Assembly: GCF_011764485.1 (NCBI RefSeq)
Contig: NZ_AP022848.1
Coordinates: 958,001 to 1,022,000, forward strand
Source of the DNA: Bosea sp. ANAM02
GTDB lineage: Bacteria > Pseudomonadota > Alphaproteobacteria > Rhizobiales > Beijerinckiaceae
Direction: 5' to 3'
DNA length: 64,000 nt
Shown here one piece after another: positions 1 to 8,841 of this stretch; the stretch's first letter is position 1; every line of letters starts with the position of its first letter. The translations under genes and the position numbers were made by a program. The notes beneath the pieces were generated by a model. The model had not been told where the DNA came from. It was given only the letters and a program-made list of their open reading frames with translations, and ran no database searches.

Positions 1-390
1 CCCGAGCGTGTCGAGCGCATGACGGGCTTCTCTCGCGGCGCGATCAGCCGGTGGTGCGGCGACAATTATCGCGACCTGCCGCCGCTCGATGTCGTGTTTC
101 AGCTAGAGAGCCGCATCGGCAAACCGATCGTCTCGCGCATGCTGGCGTCGCTGACCGGCCACGAGGTTCGGCCCGTCGAGGATCGCGACGGCACGCAGGT
201 GACGGACCTGATGGCCGGCGTGCTGCGCTCGACCGGCAGTCATGCTCGCTTCGTCGCCAAGGCCGCCGAGGCGATGGAAGACGACAAGATCACGCCGGGC
301 GAAGCGAAAGAGCTGCTTTCCAAGATCCTCAAGCATCAGCAGGACATGGCGGAGATCGCCAAGCTTCTCGCGCTCAAGGCCGGGGTCTGA
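1..390 (+). CDS. Phage regulatory protein, CII/CP76-like (5' end outside window)
   Basis: The frame is open from the first base, so the true start is probably upstream; the first ATG inside the window is at 19. The N-terminal part (TGFSRGAISRWCGDNY) looks like a helix-turn-helix recognition segment, and the C-terminal 60 residues are charged and helical (KITPGEAKELLSKILKHQ). This layout resembles the phage CII/CP76 regulatory family that sits at the head of early operons. It is the first gene of a run in which each following gene starts within a few bases of the previous stop. Function as a regulator of early transcription or replication is inferred from fold and position; no DNA target can be named. 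Confidence 0.6.
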   Translation, partial: PERVERMTGFSRGAISRWCGDNYRDLPPLDVVFQLESRIGKPIVSRMLASLTGHEVRPVEDRDGTQVTDLMAGVLRSTGSHARFVAKAAEAMEDDKITPGEAKELLSKILKHQQDMAEIAKLLALKAGV

Positions 391-393
391 GCG

Positions 394-630
394 ATGCTGC
401 CGATCGGAGACCTGCAGCCCGTATCGCCGGAACTTCGCGGCCTGCTCGCGGCCATCACCGAGCAGGCGCATCGTCTGCGCAGCCGCGGCCGGCATGACCG
501 AGCCGAGACCTTGCTGCGGCGTGCTGCGGAGAAGCGCGTGCTGCCGCCCCATGTGCGGCAGGGCATGCACGCCCTCGCCGACCTTTTCCACGCCCATCCG
601 GACAATCCGGTCAGCCTCGGCGTCGTCTGA
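394..630 (+). CDS. Small phage protein of unknown function (78 aa)
   Basis: The gene starts three bases after the stop of the upstream regulator and its stop overlaps the start of the next gene by one base (TGATG), so it is translationally coupled in the early operon. The product is basic and predicted helical, with no membrane segment and no motif I recognise. Position between a CII-like regulator and methyltransferase genes suggests an early accessory protein. Confidence 0.55.
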   Translation: MLPIGDLQPVSPELRGLLAAITEQAHRLRSRGRHDRAETLLRRAAEKRVLPPHVRQGMHALADLFHAHPDNPVSLGVV

Positions 631-869
631 TGAAGCGCCCCTTCCGCATCGAGCGCGTCGGGCGCCACCGCAAGGCCGCAGCTCGCGGCGTGGCCCGCCT
701 GGGCTTTCCGGCATCCGTCATCGCCAGCGTCCTGCGGATCAAGCGCTCGACTGCGCAGGCGATCGTCGAGGGGCGATTGGCGCCTGCCGCCCTCTGGTCC
801 GCCGCCGAGCAGGCGCTTTTCGCGAAGGGAGAAGTTGATGCATCTCGCCGCCATCATCGCGGAGCTTGA
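630..869 (+). CDS. Small basic phage protein, possible helix-turn-helix (79 aa)
   Basis: The start ATG overlaps the upstream stop. The protein is strongly basic (MKRPFRIERVGRHRKAAARG) and its middle part (ARLGFPASVIASVLRIKRSTAQAIVEGR) has the spacing of a helix-turn-helix, which would fit DNA binding. Its last 10 codons overlap the next gene. No family was recognised; the DNA-binding role is inference. Confidence 0.5.
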   Translation: MKRPFRIERVGRHRKAAARGVARLGFPASVIASVLRIKRSTAQAIVEGRLAPAALWSAAEQALFAKGEVDASRRHHRGA

Positions 870-1080
870 AGGCGCGGCGCAGCAAGAAGCTGCCGGCATT
901 CATGTGCTGGAGACGACGCGCTTTGAGCCCGAGCTCGGCGCCGTCGCGGTCTCTTGCCTTGATGCCTCGCGCCGTCGCGCCGAGGCGCTGACCCAGGCGG
1001 CGAAGCGCCTGCGCGTGCTGCTTCAGGGGGACTTTGCCTCCGCCGATCCGCGCCGTCCGAACCAGACGGTGCCGGCATGA
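838..1080 (+). CDS. Small phage protein of unknown function (80 aa)
   Basis: A purine-rich ribosome site (AAGGGAGAAG, near 824-833) supports the ATG at 838; a TTG just before it at 835 is the alternative. The product is a soluble, mostly helical protein (RRRAEALTQAAKRLRVLLQG). Its stop overlaps the start of the helicase-methyltransferase gene (ATGA), so the two are coupled. Function unknown. Confidence 0.5.
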   Translation: MHLAAIIAELEGAAQQEAAGIHVLETTRFEPELGAVAVSCLDASRRRAEALTQAAKRLRVLLQGDFASADPRRPNQTVPA

Positions 1081-3779
1081 GCGAAGCTTATCTCGCCTTC
1101 CTCAAAGCCAAGGCCTGCATCGCCGTCGCTGGCGGCATCGAGGTCGCCGATCACGAGATCAACCCGATCCTGCTGCCGCATCAGCGCATCATGGTGCGTT
1201 GGGCGCTGCGCCTCGGCCGAGCCGGTCTGTTCGCCGCCTTCGGGCTCGGCAAGACCTTCATGCAAATCGAGTTCTGCCGGCTTCTTGTCGAGAAGCTGGG
1301 CGAAAGCGCGCTGATCGTGATCCCGCTTGGGGTGCGGCAGGAGTTCATGCGCGATGCCCGGACGCTGGCGACGGCGGAGCACGAGAAGATCTCGGCCGAG
1401 ACGAAGGCGGCGCACGCGCTCTGGATCAAGGGCCGCCCCGACCGCGTGCCCTCGCTCAGCTTCATCCGCAGCGTGACGGAGGCCGGCGAGCGCGGCATCT
1501 ACCTGACCAATTACGAGACCGTGCGCGACGGTAAGCTCGACCCTCGCGCGTTCGGTGCCGCGTCGCTCGACGAGGCCTCGTGTCTACGCGGCTTCGGCGG
1601 CTCGAAGACCTTCCGCGAGTTCATGCGCCTGTTCGACGGCATCCGCTTCAAGCTGGTGGCGACGGCGACGCCGAGCCCGAACGAATACATCGAGCTGCTG
1701 GCCTATTCCGCATTCCTCGAGGTGATGGATGTCGGCGAGGCGAAGACCCGGTTCTTCAAGCGCAACTCGGAAAAGGCGGACAGCCTCACCATCCATCCGC
1801 ACAAGGAGCGCGAGTTCTGGCTGTGGGTATCGAGCTGGGCGCTGTTCGTGCAGCGGCCGAGCGATCTCGGCTGCGACGATGCCGGCTATGACCTGCCACC
1901 GCTGACGGTCCATCAGCATAGCGTTGCGAGCGACCTCGCGACCCGCGAGACCGAGCGTGACGGCCAGGGCATCCTGATCGCGAAGGACGCCCTCGGCGTC
2001 GTCGGCGCCAGCCGCGAGAAGCGGGCAAGCCTGCCGCGGCGCATCGCCAAGCTCTCCGAAATCCTCTCGGCGGCGCCGGCGGAACGCTTCCTGATCTGGC
2101 ATGACCTGGAGGACGAGCGGCGGGCGATTGAGGCCGCCGTGCCGGGCGTGCTCTCGGTCTACGGAACCCAGGACCTCGACCAGCGCGAGCAGACGATCAT
2201 CGGCTTCTCCGATGGCGCTTTCCAGTATCTCGCCGCCAAGCCCGTCATTGCCGGCTCCGGTTGCAACTTCCAGAGGCACTGCCACCGGGCCGTGTTCCTC
2301 GGCATCGGCTTCAAGTTCAACGATTTCATCCAGGCCATTCACCGCATCCAGCGCTTCCAGCAGGAGCGGCCGGTCGAAATCCACATCATCGCGTCCGAAG
2401 GCGAGCAGGCGGTGCTGCGCACGCTTCTGACCAAGTGGGAGCAGCACAAGCACATGGTCGATCAGATGAGCCAGATCATCCGCGAATACGGATTGAACGA
2501 GCAGGCGCTCGCCACCTCGCTCTCCCGCTCGATCGGCGTCGAGCGCGTCGAGATCCGCGGCGCCAACCACCGCATCGTCAACAACGACACGGTGCTGGAA
2601 AGCGCGGCCCTGGCGGAAAACTCGGTCGGGCTGATCGTCACGTCGATTCCGTTCTCGACGCAGTACGAGTACACGCCGAGCTATAACGACTTCGGCCATA
2701 CCGACAGCGACCCGCATTTCTGGGCGCAGATGGACTTCCTGACGCCCTCGCTGCTGCGCGCGCTCCAGCCCGGTCGCAACTGCGTCATCCACGTCAAGGA
2801 CCGGATCATTCCGGGCGGCCTCACCGGGCTGGGCTTCCAGACCGTCTCGACCTTCCATTGCGACGCGATCCAGCACTTCCGCCGGCACGGCTTCGCCTTC
2901 CTCGGCATGAAGACGATCACCACCGACGTGGTGCGCGAGAACAACCAGACCTATCGGCTGGGCTGGTCGGAACAGTGCAAGGACGGCTCGAAGATGGGCG
3001 CCGGCCTGCCGGAATATCTGCTGATCTTCCGCAAGCCGCAGACCGATCGCTCGGTCTCCTATGCCGATCTGCGGGTGGTGAAATCGAAGAAATGGTTCGG
3101 GCAAGACGGCGAGGCTGTTCCGGATGACTTTTCGGAGGAGGACGAGGTCGACCTCGCGGACGCCTCCAAGACCTGGATCAATCCCGACGGCTACAGCCGC
3201 GCCCGCTGGCAGATCGACGCGCATGGCTATCTGCGCTCGGCCGGGGATCGTGCGCTCAAGGCCGAGGACCTGCACAACGTCCCGGCCTCAACGATCTACA
3301 AGATGTGGAAGCGGTTCAACCTCTCCAGCGTCTACGATTTCGAGTACCACGTCGCCATCGCCGAGGCGCTGGAGACGCGCGGGCGCCTTCCGCCGACCTT
3401 CATGCTGCTGCCGCCGCATTCGCCGGACCAGGCTGTCTGGAGCGATGTGACGCGGATGCGCACGCTGAACGGCGTGCAGCAGGCCAAGGGCAAGGAGATG
3501 CATCTCTGCCCGCTGCAGTTCGACATCGTCGACCGCGTCATCGCGCAGATGTCGATGCCGGGAGAGACCGTCTTCGACCCGTTCGGCGGGCTGATGACGG
3601 TGCCCTATCGCGCGATCCTGCAAGGCCGCTTCGGCGTCGGCGTCGAGCTCAACCCCGGCTATTTCATGGACGGCGCCTTCCACTGCGCCGCCGCGGAGGA
3701 GCGCGTCGCGATCCCCTCCCTGTTCGACCTCATGGACGCCGAGCGATCTGACGCTCCGGCGCTCGAAGCGGCGGAGTGA
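1077..3779 (+). CDS. SF2/SNF2-like helicase fused to a DNA methyltransferase
   Basis: A 900-residue two-domain protein. The N-terminal half is a superfamily 2 helicase: Walker A variant GLGKT at residues 56-60, motif II DEAS at 165-168, motif III TATP at 196-199, and a motif VI-like AIHRIQRFQQ near 420. The C-terminal third is an amino-methyltransferase of circularly permuted (beta) order: a motif IV-like TSIPF at 522-526, then the SAM-binding motif I DPFGG at 834-838 followed by GVGVELNPGYF. TSIPF departs from the usual TSPPY/DPPY, so catalysis should not be assumed. It lies directly before a cytosine methyltransferase with which it overlaps. Likely role: modification of phage DNA and resistance to host restriction, by analogy with helicase-methyltransferase antirestriction proteins such as P1 DarB; this role is inference. 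Confidence 0.8.
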   Translation: MSEAYLAFLKAKACIAVAGGIEVADHEINPILLPHQRIMVRWALRLGRAGLFAAFGLGKTFMQIEFCRLLVEKLGESALIVIPLGVRQEFMRDARTLATAEHEKISAETKAAHALWIKGRPDRVPSLSFIRSVTEAGERGIYLTNYETVRDGKLDPRAFGAASLDEASCLRGFGGSKTFREFMRLFDGIRFKLVATATPSPNEYIELLAYSAFLEVMDVGEAKTRFFKRNSEKADSLTIHPHKEREFWLWVSSWALFVQRPSDLGCDDAGYDLPPLTVHQHSVASDLATRETERDGQGILIAKDALGVVGASREKRASLPRRIAKLSEILSAAPAERFLIWHDLEDERRAIEAAVPGVLSVYGTQDLDQREQTIIGFSDGAFQYLAAKPVIAGSGCNFQRHCHRAVFLGIGFKFNDFIQAIHRIQRFQQERPVEIHIIASEGEQAVLRTLLTKWEQHKHMVDQMSQIIREYGLNEQALATSLSRSIGVERVEIRGANHRIVNNDTVLESAALAENSVGLIVTSIPFSTQYEYTPSYNDFGHTDSDPHFWAQMDFLTPSLLRALQPGRNCVIHVKDRIIPGGLTGLGFQTVSTFHCDAIQHFRRHGFAFLGMKTITTDVVRENNQTYRLGWSEQCKDGSKMGAGLPEYLLIFRKPQTDRSVSYADLRVVKSKKWFGQDGEAVPDDFSEEDEVDLADASKTWINPDGYSRARWQIDAHGYLRSAGDRALKAEDLHNVPASTIYKMWKRFNLSSVYDFEYHVAIAEALETRGRLPPTFMLLPPHSPDQAVWSDVTRMRTLNGVQQAKGKEMHLCPLQFDIVDRVIAQMSMPGETVFDPFGGLMTVPYRAILQGRFGVGVELNPGYFMDGAFHCAAAEERVAIPSLFDLMDAERSDAPALEAAE

Positions 3780-3784
3780 CCTTC

Positions 3785-5833
3785 ATGGGCGGACTGATCA
3801 TCGACAGCTTCGCCGGCGGCGGCGGGGCCTCGCTCGGGCTGGAATGGTCGCTCGGCCGCTCGCCGGACTTCGCTATCAACCACGATGACGATGCTCTGCT
3901 GATGCACGCGGCAAACCATCCGCAGACCGTGCACCTGAAGGAGAATATCTGGAAGGTCGATCCCTATGCCGTGACGAAGGGCCAGCCCGTCTTCGTGCTC
4001 TGGGCCTCGCCGGACTGCCGGCACCATTCGAAGGCCAAGGGCGGCGCGCCAGTCTCGAAGTCCGTGCGCGGTCTCGCTGACGTCGTGCTCGTCTGGGCCG
4101 AAACCGTCGCGCCGCAGATCATCCTGCTGGAGAATGTCGAGGAATTCGCGCAGTGGGGGCCGCTCGGCGAGGACGGCAAGCCCTGCCCCTATCACAAGGG
4201 GGCCGAGTTCGCCCGCTGGGTGCGGCACCTGGAGCGCCTCGGCTATGCCGTGGAATGGCGAGAGCTGCGCGCCTGCGACTATGGCGCCCCGACGATCCGC
4301 AAGCGCCTCTTCCTGGTCGCGCGTCGCGATCGCAAGCCGATTCTGTGGCCGAAGCCGACGCATGCGAAGCCGACCGATCCGCGCGTCCTTGCCGGAGAAC
4401 TGAAGCCCTATCGCACCGCGGCCGAGATCATCGACTGGTCCTTGCCGTGCCCCTCGATTTTCCTGACCCGCGCTGAAGCGAAGGCGAAGAAGATCCAGGT
4501 GGTGCGACCGCTTGCCGACAAGACGATGGCTCGCATCGCGCGCGGCTTCAAGCGCCACGTTCTCGATCGACCGGAACCGTTCGTCGTCTCGTATTACGGG
4601 GAGGGCGCTGGCGGCCTGAACCGCAGCAACGAGACAGCCGAGCCATTGCGGACTGTCACGACGGAAAACCGCTTCGCCGTAACGGTGCCCTATCTCGCCG
4701 GCGTCGGTGGACGCATGGGGCAATCCGGCGAGCGGCCGGTCGATAAGCCCTATCACACCAATACCACGAAGGCGGGCACGGTTGTCGTGACGCCCTTCCT
4801 GTCTTACGCCCAGCAGGGCGGCGGAAACCGCCCGGCTGATGGGCCGCACCATACGATCTGCGCCAACGCCAAGGATCAGAACCAGGTGGTGACCGGCTTC
4901 CTGGTCCCGCGCTATGGCGAGCGACCGGGGCAGGAGCCGCGCTCGCGTAGCGTCGAGGTGCCGGCGCCCGTCGTGGTGCCCAAGGGAAACGGCGGCAGCC
5001 TCGCCGCCTGCTATCTGGCGCAGCACAACACCGACATGATCGGGCACGATCCCGAAAAGCCGATGTCGACGATCGTCGGAAAGGCCTGCACTCAGGCGCC
5101 GGTGATGGGCAAGTTGGCATATCTCTCGCATCACTACAGCTCGAATACCGCCGGCGGTGAAGGCGATCCGGAAAAGCCGCTGAAGACGATCTTGGCCAGC
5201 GGCAACCATCATGCCGTCGTCACTCCCTATCTCAGCGAGATGCGCGGCCGCTCCGACGCGCGTTCTCCTGACGAGCCGCTCTCGACTGCCACGCGACAGG
5301 CCACGCATGGGCTGATCACGCCTTTCGTTAGTGGCTATTACAGCCTCGGCGAGAACGAGCGGCCCAGCGACGTTCCGCTCGCCACAGTGACCACGCGCGA
5401 TCGCTTCGCCCATGTTGAGGGCTATATCGCCCTGCCGCCGCTCTCGCCCGAGATGGCGGAACGTGCCCGTATGGTCGCTGCCTTCCTACGCGATCATGGC
5501 GTTTGGGATGGACCCGGCGAATTTGTCACCATCGGCGACTTCATCGTCTGGGACATCGGCATGCGCATGCTGGTGCCGCGCGAACTGGCGCGGGCGCAGG
5601 GCATGCCCGATTCCTATGACATCACCGCCGCCGGTCGCCTGACTGAGACGGCGCAGCGCCACAAGATCGGCAACAGCGTCTCGCCGCCTCCCGCCGAAGC
5701 CCTCGCCCATGCGAACTGCGTCGAGGCGCTGCTGATGCCGGATGTGAGGCATCGCCGACGCGCCCCGGTTCCGACCTGGCCCGGGCTGCCGGCGGCGGCT
5801 CGCCAGCAAGAATTCCTCATCGCGGCGGAATAG
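3785..5833 (+). CDS. DNA (cytosine-5-)-methyltransferase with multi-repeat target region
   Basis: Transfers a methyl group from SAM to C5 of cytosine. Motif I is FAGGGGAS (residues 9-16), the catalytic cysteine is in the SPDC form of motif IV (Cys78), motif VI is ENVEEF (116-121), and the C-terminal SAM-pocket motifs are present (ARAQGMPDSYDI, then KIGNSVSPP). Between them lies a stretch of about 280 residues (nt 4576-5421) made of roughly eight degenerate units ending in forms of EPLRTVTT...FAVTVPYL. The family usually has one or two such units. ATG at 3785 is preferred because GGAGTGA lies five bases upstream; GTG at 3776 overlaps the previous stop and is the alternative. Probably protects phage DNA together with the upstream methyltransferase. 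Confidence 0.88.
   Translation: MGGLIIDSFAGGGGASLGLEWSLGRSPDFAINHDDDALLMHAANHPQTVHLKENIWKVDPYAVTKGQPVFVLWASPDCRHHSKAKGGAPVSKSVRGLADVVLVWAETVAPQIILLENVEEFAQWGPLGEDGKPCPYHKGAEFARWVRHLERLGYAVEWRELRACDYGAPTIRKRLFLVARRDRKPILWPKPTHAKPTDPRVLAGELKPYRTAAEIIDWSLPCPSIFLTRAEAKAKKIQVVRPLADKTMARIARGFKRHVLDRPEPFVVSYYGEGAGGLNRSNETAEPLRTVTTENRFAVTVPYLAGVGGRMGQSGERPVDKPYHTNTTKAGTVVVTPFLSYAQQGGGNRPADGPHHTICANAKDQNQVVTGFLVPRYGERPGQEPRSRSVEVPAPVVVPKGNGGSLAACYLAQHNTDMIGHDPEKPMSTIVGKACTQAPVMGKLAYLSHHYSSNTAGGEGDPEKPLKTILASGNHHAVVTPYLSEMRGRSDARSPDEPLSTATRQATHGLITPFVSGYYSLGENERPSDVPLATVTTRDRFAHVEGYIALPPLSPEMAERARMVAAFLRDHGVWDGPGEFVTIGDFIVWDIGMRMLVPRELARAQGMPDSYDITAAGRLTETAQRHKIGNSVSPPPAEALAHANCVEALLMPDVRHRRRAPVPTWPGLPAAARQQEFLIAAE
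4576..5421 (+). repeat. About eight degenerate 32-38-residue repeats inside the cytosine methyltransferase
   Basis: Each unit begins with P-F/Y-L/V followed by an often Gly/Tyr-rich loop, then a D/E-x-P-L/H-x-T segment, then xxxxFA/VVT. Clear unit starts are PFVVSYYG, PYLAGVGG, PFLSYAQQ, GFLVPRYG, CYLAQHNT, AYLSHHYS, PYLSEMRG and PFVSGYYS. The repeats are visible at protein level only; the DNA has diverged. They occupy the position of the target-recognition domain. Confidence 0.7.
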
Positions 5834-5837
5834 TCCG

Positions 5838-6053
5838 ATGGCGAATGATTACCGCGACATCGTCAGCGTTCCGCGCGACGGCAGCCTCGTTTGGGTCATG
5901 CACGAGGACGTCGGCAGCTTCCTAATGCGATGGAACGCTGCCGCATCGAACCCGATGGTGTCGACTGAACCCGGCATCTGGGAAGCTCCCGACGGCTCTT
6001 TCACCTGGTGCGATAAGAACGGGCTCGGCCCCAGCCATTGGCGGCCCGAATGA
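5838..6053 (+). CDS. Small phage protein of unknown function (71 aa)
   Basis: A short acidic-neutral protein rich in Trp (SLVWVMHED, HWRPE at the C terminus). It starts five bases after the methyltransferase stop and its own stop overlaps the start of the primase gene (ATGA at 6050-6053). The dense packing and the coupled overlap support that it is real. Proteins with this D-G-S-x-V-W-V-M pattern are common in alphaproteobacterial phages and genomes but have no known role that I can name. Confidence 0.65.
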   Translation: MANDYRDIVSVPRDGSLVWVMHEDVGSFLMRWNAAASNPMVSTEPGIWEAPDGSFTWCDKNGLGPSHWRPE

Positions 6054-7108
6054 CTGTGCTCGATCACGCGCTGGATCTCGCTTTACGCGGCTGGCCAGTT
6101 TTCCCCGCGAACCCCGCGCAGAAGCCGGATCCTTTTTCCAAGGCGCCGCACCTACCCAAGGCAAGCGCGCCGGGGGAGAAGGACGGCGGGCACTGGCTCG
6201 CCTCGGCCGACCCTGGTGTTATCCGCGGCTGGTGGCGGCGTTGGCCGCGCGCACTGATCGGCTTTCCGACCGGGCTGCGGACGCAATGCGTCGTCATCGA
6301 CCTCGATCCGAAAGATGTTCCCGTCGAGGCGATGCTCGCCGCGCTGACGAGGTTCTGCGGCCGGCTGCGCTATGAGGATCCCGAGACGGGAGAAATCGTC
6401 GAGCCGGCCTTCGCCTTCACGCAATCGGGCGGGCTGCATCTCTATTTCGCCTGGCCGACCGAGGCGGAATTCGCCGAGATGGAGCGCAACCTCCAGCGTG
6501 TCGGCGGCATCTTCAAGCCGACGATCGGCAGCCCGACAGACGTCTTCCGCCGTTTCCTGAAGGCTGGAGAGGTAGGCCCCGAACTGGCGCATATCGATGT
6601 GCGCGGCGAGGGCGGCTATGTCATCGCCCCGCCCTCGGTCATGGTCGACGGCAAGGCCTATTCCTGGGCGATCCCGCGCGGCGAGATCCTGCCGCCGTTG
6701 CCCCGACGCCTTCGCGGCGTCATCACCGGCGAATTCCTGACCGAGGCTGAGCGACAGTCGCGGCGGGCGGCGGCGAGGTCGCAGCAGCGGCGCGGAAGCA
6801 GCACCGAGATTGCGGATCGACGCGTCAAGGCCGCTGTCGATGCGGCCATCGGCCGAGCGCTTGACATGGCGCGTACGGCGGCGCCGGGCAGTCGCAATCG
6901 CGGTGTCTATGACGCCGCGGTCTGGCTCGGCCGGATCGTGCGCGGCGGGTTCCTCGGCCGCGCCGAGGCGGAAAGCATGCTTTTCGCCAATTTGCCGGCT
7001 GGGGTGCCGCCGACCGAGCCAAAGATCAAGCACACCATCAGTAACGGGCTCGATGCGCCCGTGCCGGCTTTCTCGCCAGCAGAACTCGGCCCGGGGAGGG
7101 CGGCATGA
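6050..7108 (+). CDS. Bifunctional DNA primase/polymerase (Prim-Pol) domain protein
   Basis: Matches the Prim-Pol (archaeo-eukaryotic primase) fold of phages and plasmids. The opening MTVLDHALDLALRGWPVFP is the family N terminus, VVIDLDPKD supplies the paired metal-binding aspartates, and QSGGLHLYFAW is the SGGxHxY catalytic-site motif. The C-terminal third (residues 230-352) is a helical region probably linking to the helicase. ATG at 6050 overlaps the upstream stop; a TTG at 6038 is in frame but less likely. It overlaps the next gene, the P4-type primase-helicase, by four bases, so the two are made together and likely act as one priming and unwinding unit for phage replication. Confidence 0.85.
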   Translation: MTVLDHALDLALRGWPVFPANPAQKPDPFSKAPHLPKASAPGEKDGGHWLASADPGVIRGWWRRWPRALIGFPTGLRTQCVVIDLDPKDVPVEAMLAALTRFCGRLRYEDPETGEIVEPAFAFTQSGGLHLYFAWPTEAEFAEMERNLQRVGGIFKPTIGSPTDVFRRFLKAGEVGPELAHIDVRGEGGYVIAPPSVMVDGKAYSWAIPRGEILPPLPRRLRGVITGEFLTEAERQSRRAAARSQQRRGSSTEIADRRVKAAVDAAIGRALDMARTAAPGSRNRGVYDAAVWLGRIVRGGFLGRAEAESMLFANLPAGVPPTEPKIKHTISNGLDAPVPAFSPAELGPGRAA

Positions 7109-8841
7109 CGGGGCCGGGAGAAGACGACAACCGCTCGGCCGAGCGTCTTCGCGCGCTGATGCAGCAGGCCGAACGCCCCGCAACCCCGCCGGCGCCGGAG
7201 GAAATTGAGGATGGCGACGGCCCGTCCGACATGCCGCTCGACGCCTCGCTAGCGGATGTGGAGTGGTGCGCGACGCTGGACCATTCCGACACGGACAATG
7301 GCAAGCGCCTGTTGCGCCATCGCGGCCAGGACCTCGCGCGGATGTTGGAGGTCGGTTCCGAAAAGGCGACGTGGGCCGTGTGGAGCGAACGATACTGGGA
7401 CGCGCAGGATGGGGCATTCCAGGCGCTGGCCAAGGCTCAATCCATCGGCGGCCTGATCGGCCTCGAGGCCGAGTTCCTGCGTCACACGCCGCAGGAAAAT
7501 GCCGCGATCCGCAAGGCGCTGGACAATCCGACCGAGGAGAACGTCAAAGCCAAGGATGCCGCCAACGCCGCGCTGGAGAAGCGCCAGGCAAAGCGGCGCG
7601 CCTTCGGCGTCACGTCAAAAAACTCGGCGCGGCTGGCCGCCATGCTGAGCTGCGCGGCGCCACACTGCGCCGTCAAGACGGACGAGTGGAACGCCGACCA
7701 GCGGCTGTCATACGTCGCGAACGGCACGCTGCGCTTCATCCGCGAGGTCGACGATACGCCACCGGCTCCGGACGCCTGGCAGAGCGAGGAGCCGCGCTTC
7801 CGTGGCCGCCACGTCTTCACGCCCGAAGGCTGGCGGCGCGAGGATCGTGTCACCCGCATGATGCCGGTCAATTACGATCCGAAGGCGAAGGCGGAGAAAT
7901 GGCGTGCCTTCGTTGCCGAGATGCTGCCGGAGGCGCTCGTTCCCGGCGTCGCCTGGGCCGTGCAGAAATATTCAGGGCTCGGCCTGACCGGTCTGCCGAT
8001 CCAGCTGATGGCGTTTCATTACGGCCTCGGCGCCAACGGCAAATCGGTGTTCCTCGAGGTGCTGGCCCGCATTTTCGGCGCGCTTGGAGAAGGCTTGCCG
8101 GCAGAATCGATCACCGGCCAGCAGCAGGGAGCCGCCGGCTCGGCCTCGCCCGATCTGGCGCGCCTGCCGGGCGTCCGCTTCCTTCGGATCACCGAGTTGC
8201 CGCAGGGCGAGCCGCTGCGGGAGGCGCTGGTGAAGCGGCTGACAGGCGGCGAGAAGATGGACGTGCGCTCGCTGTTCAAAGGGTATTTCGCCTTCCAGCC
8301 GCAGTTCAAGGCACACATGTCCGGCAACGGCTATCCAACCATTCTTGGCTCGGACAACGGCATCTGGCGGCGCATGGCCGTGGTGCCGTGGAAGGTAACG
8401 GTGCCGGAGGAAAAGCGGCGCGACTTCGAGGAGATCGTCTGCGAGCTCTGCGAGGAAGGCCCCGGCATCCTCAACTGGCTGATCGAAGGCATGGAGGCGT
8501 ATGACCGGGAGGGGCTCAAGCTTCCCGCCGCGATGGTCGACGCCACCAAGGATTATCGCGACGAGATGGACCCGATCTCGGTGTTCATCGAGAAATGCGT
8601 ACGGGCGAAGGACGACGCCGAGCCGGTGCGGGCGAAGCACGCCTATGAGTGCTATGCGGCCTGGTCCGACGCGAACAATCGCAAGCCGAAGACGATGACG
8701 GCCTTCGGCCGCGTGATGGGGCAGCGCTTCCAGAAAAAGGACGACGCGGCAGGCATCATCTATCTCGGCATCGAGTTGCATGATATCCCACCTCGATCGG
8801 CGGTGCCCCGCAACCCCGATGACGCCGGTTCCGACCGGTGA
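7105..8841 (+). CDS. Phage/plasmid primase-helicase, P4/D5 family
   Basis: A 578-residue superfamily 3 helicase of the P4 alpha/D5 type. The Walker A motif is GLGANGKSVF (residues 308-317), followed by the usual FLRITELPQGEPL and the sensor region KAHMSGNGYPTI plus IWRRMAVVPWKVTVPEEKRR, which is characteristic of the family. The first 200 residues are charged and carry no recognisable primase motif; that function is probably supplied by the overlapping upstream Prim-Pol gene. It is the last gene of the early operon and lies immediately before a repeat-rich gene-free segment, which would be a natural place for its origin. Confidence 0.88.
   Translation: MTGPGEDDNRSAERLRALMQQAERPATPPAPEEIEDGDGPSDMPLDASLADVEWCATLDHSDTDNGKRLLRHRGQDLARMLEVGSEKATWAVWSERYWDAQDGAFQALAKAQSIGGLIGLEAEFLRHTPQENAAIRKALDNPTEENVKAKDAANAALEKRQAKRRAFGVTSKNSARLAAMLSCAAPHCAVKTDEWNADQRLSYVANGTLRFIREVDDTPPAPDAWQSEEPRFRGRHVFTPEGWRREDRVTRMMPVNYDPKAKAEKWRAFVAEMLPEALVPGVAWAVQKYSGLGLTGLPIQLMAFHYGLGANGKSVFLEVLARIFGALGEGLPAESITGQQQGAAGSASPDLARLPGVRFLRITELPQGEPLREALVKRLTGGEKMDVRSLFKGYFAFQPQFKAHMSGNGYPTILGSDNGIWRRMAVVPWKVTVPEEKRRDFEEIVCELCEEGPGILNWLIEGMEAYDREGLKLPAAMVDATKDYRDEMDPISVFIEKCVRAKDDAEPVRAKHAYECYAAWSDANNRKPKTMTAFGRVMGQRFQKKDDAAGIIYLGIELHDIPPRSAVPRNPDDAGSDR

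Noticed and set aside
1584..3275. Long reverse-strand open frame (563 codons) antisense to the helicase-methyltransferase
   Set aside because: Shadow frame of a high-GC gene; composition is typical of antisense reading and no motif is present, while the + strand has a full set of motifs.
3659..5413. Reverse-strand open frame of 584 codons over the cytosine methyltransferase
   Set aside because: Antisense shadow; the + strand carries the methyltransferase motifs.
4576..5421. Possible CRISPR-like or tandem DNA repeats in the methyltransferase
   Set aside because: The repeats are conserved only as protein; the DNA units differ in length and sequence.
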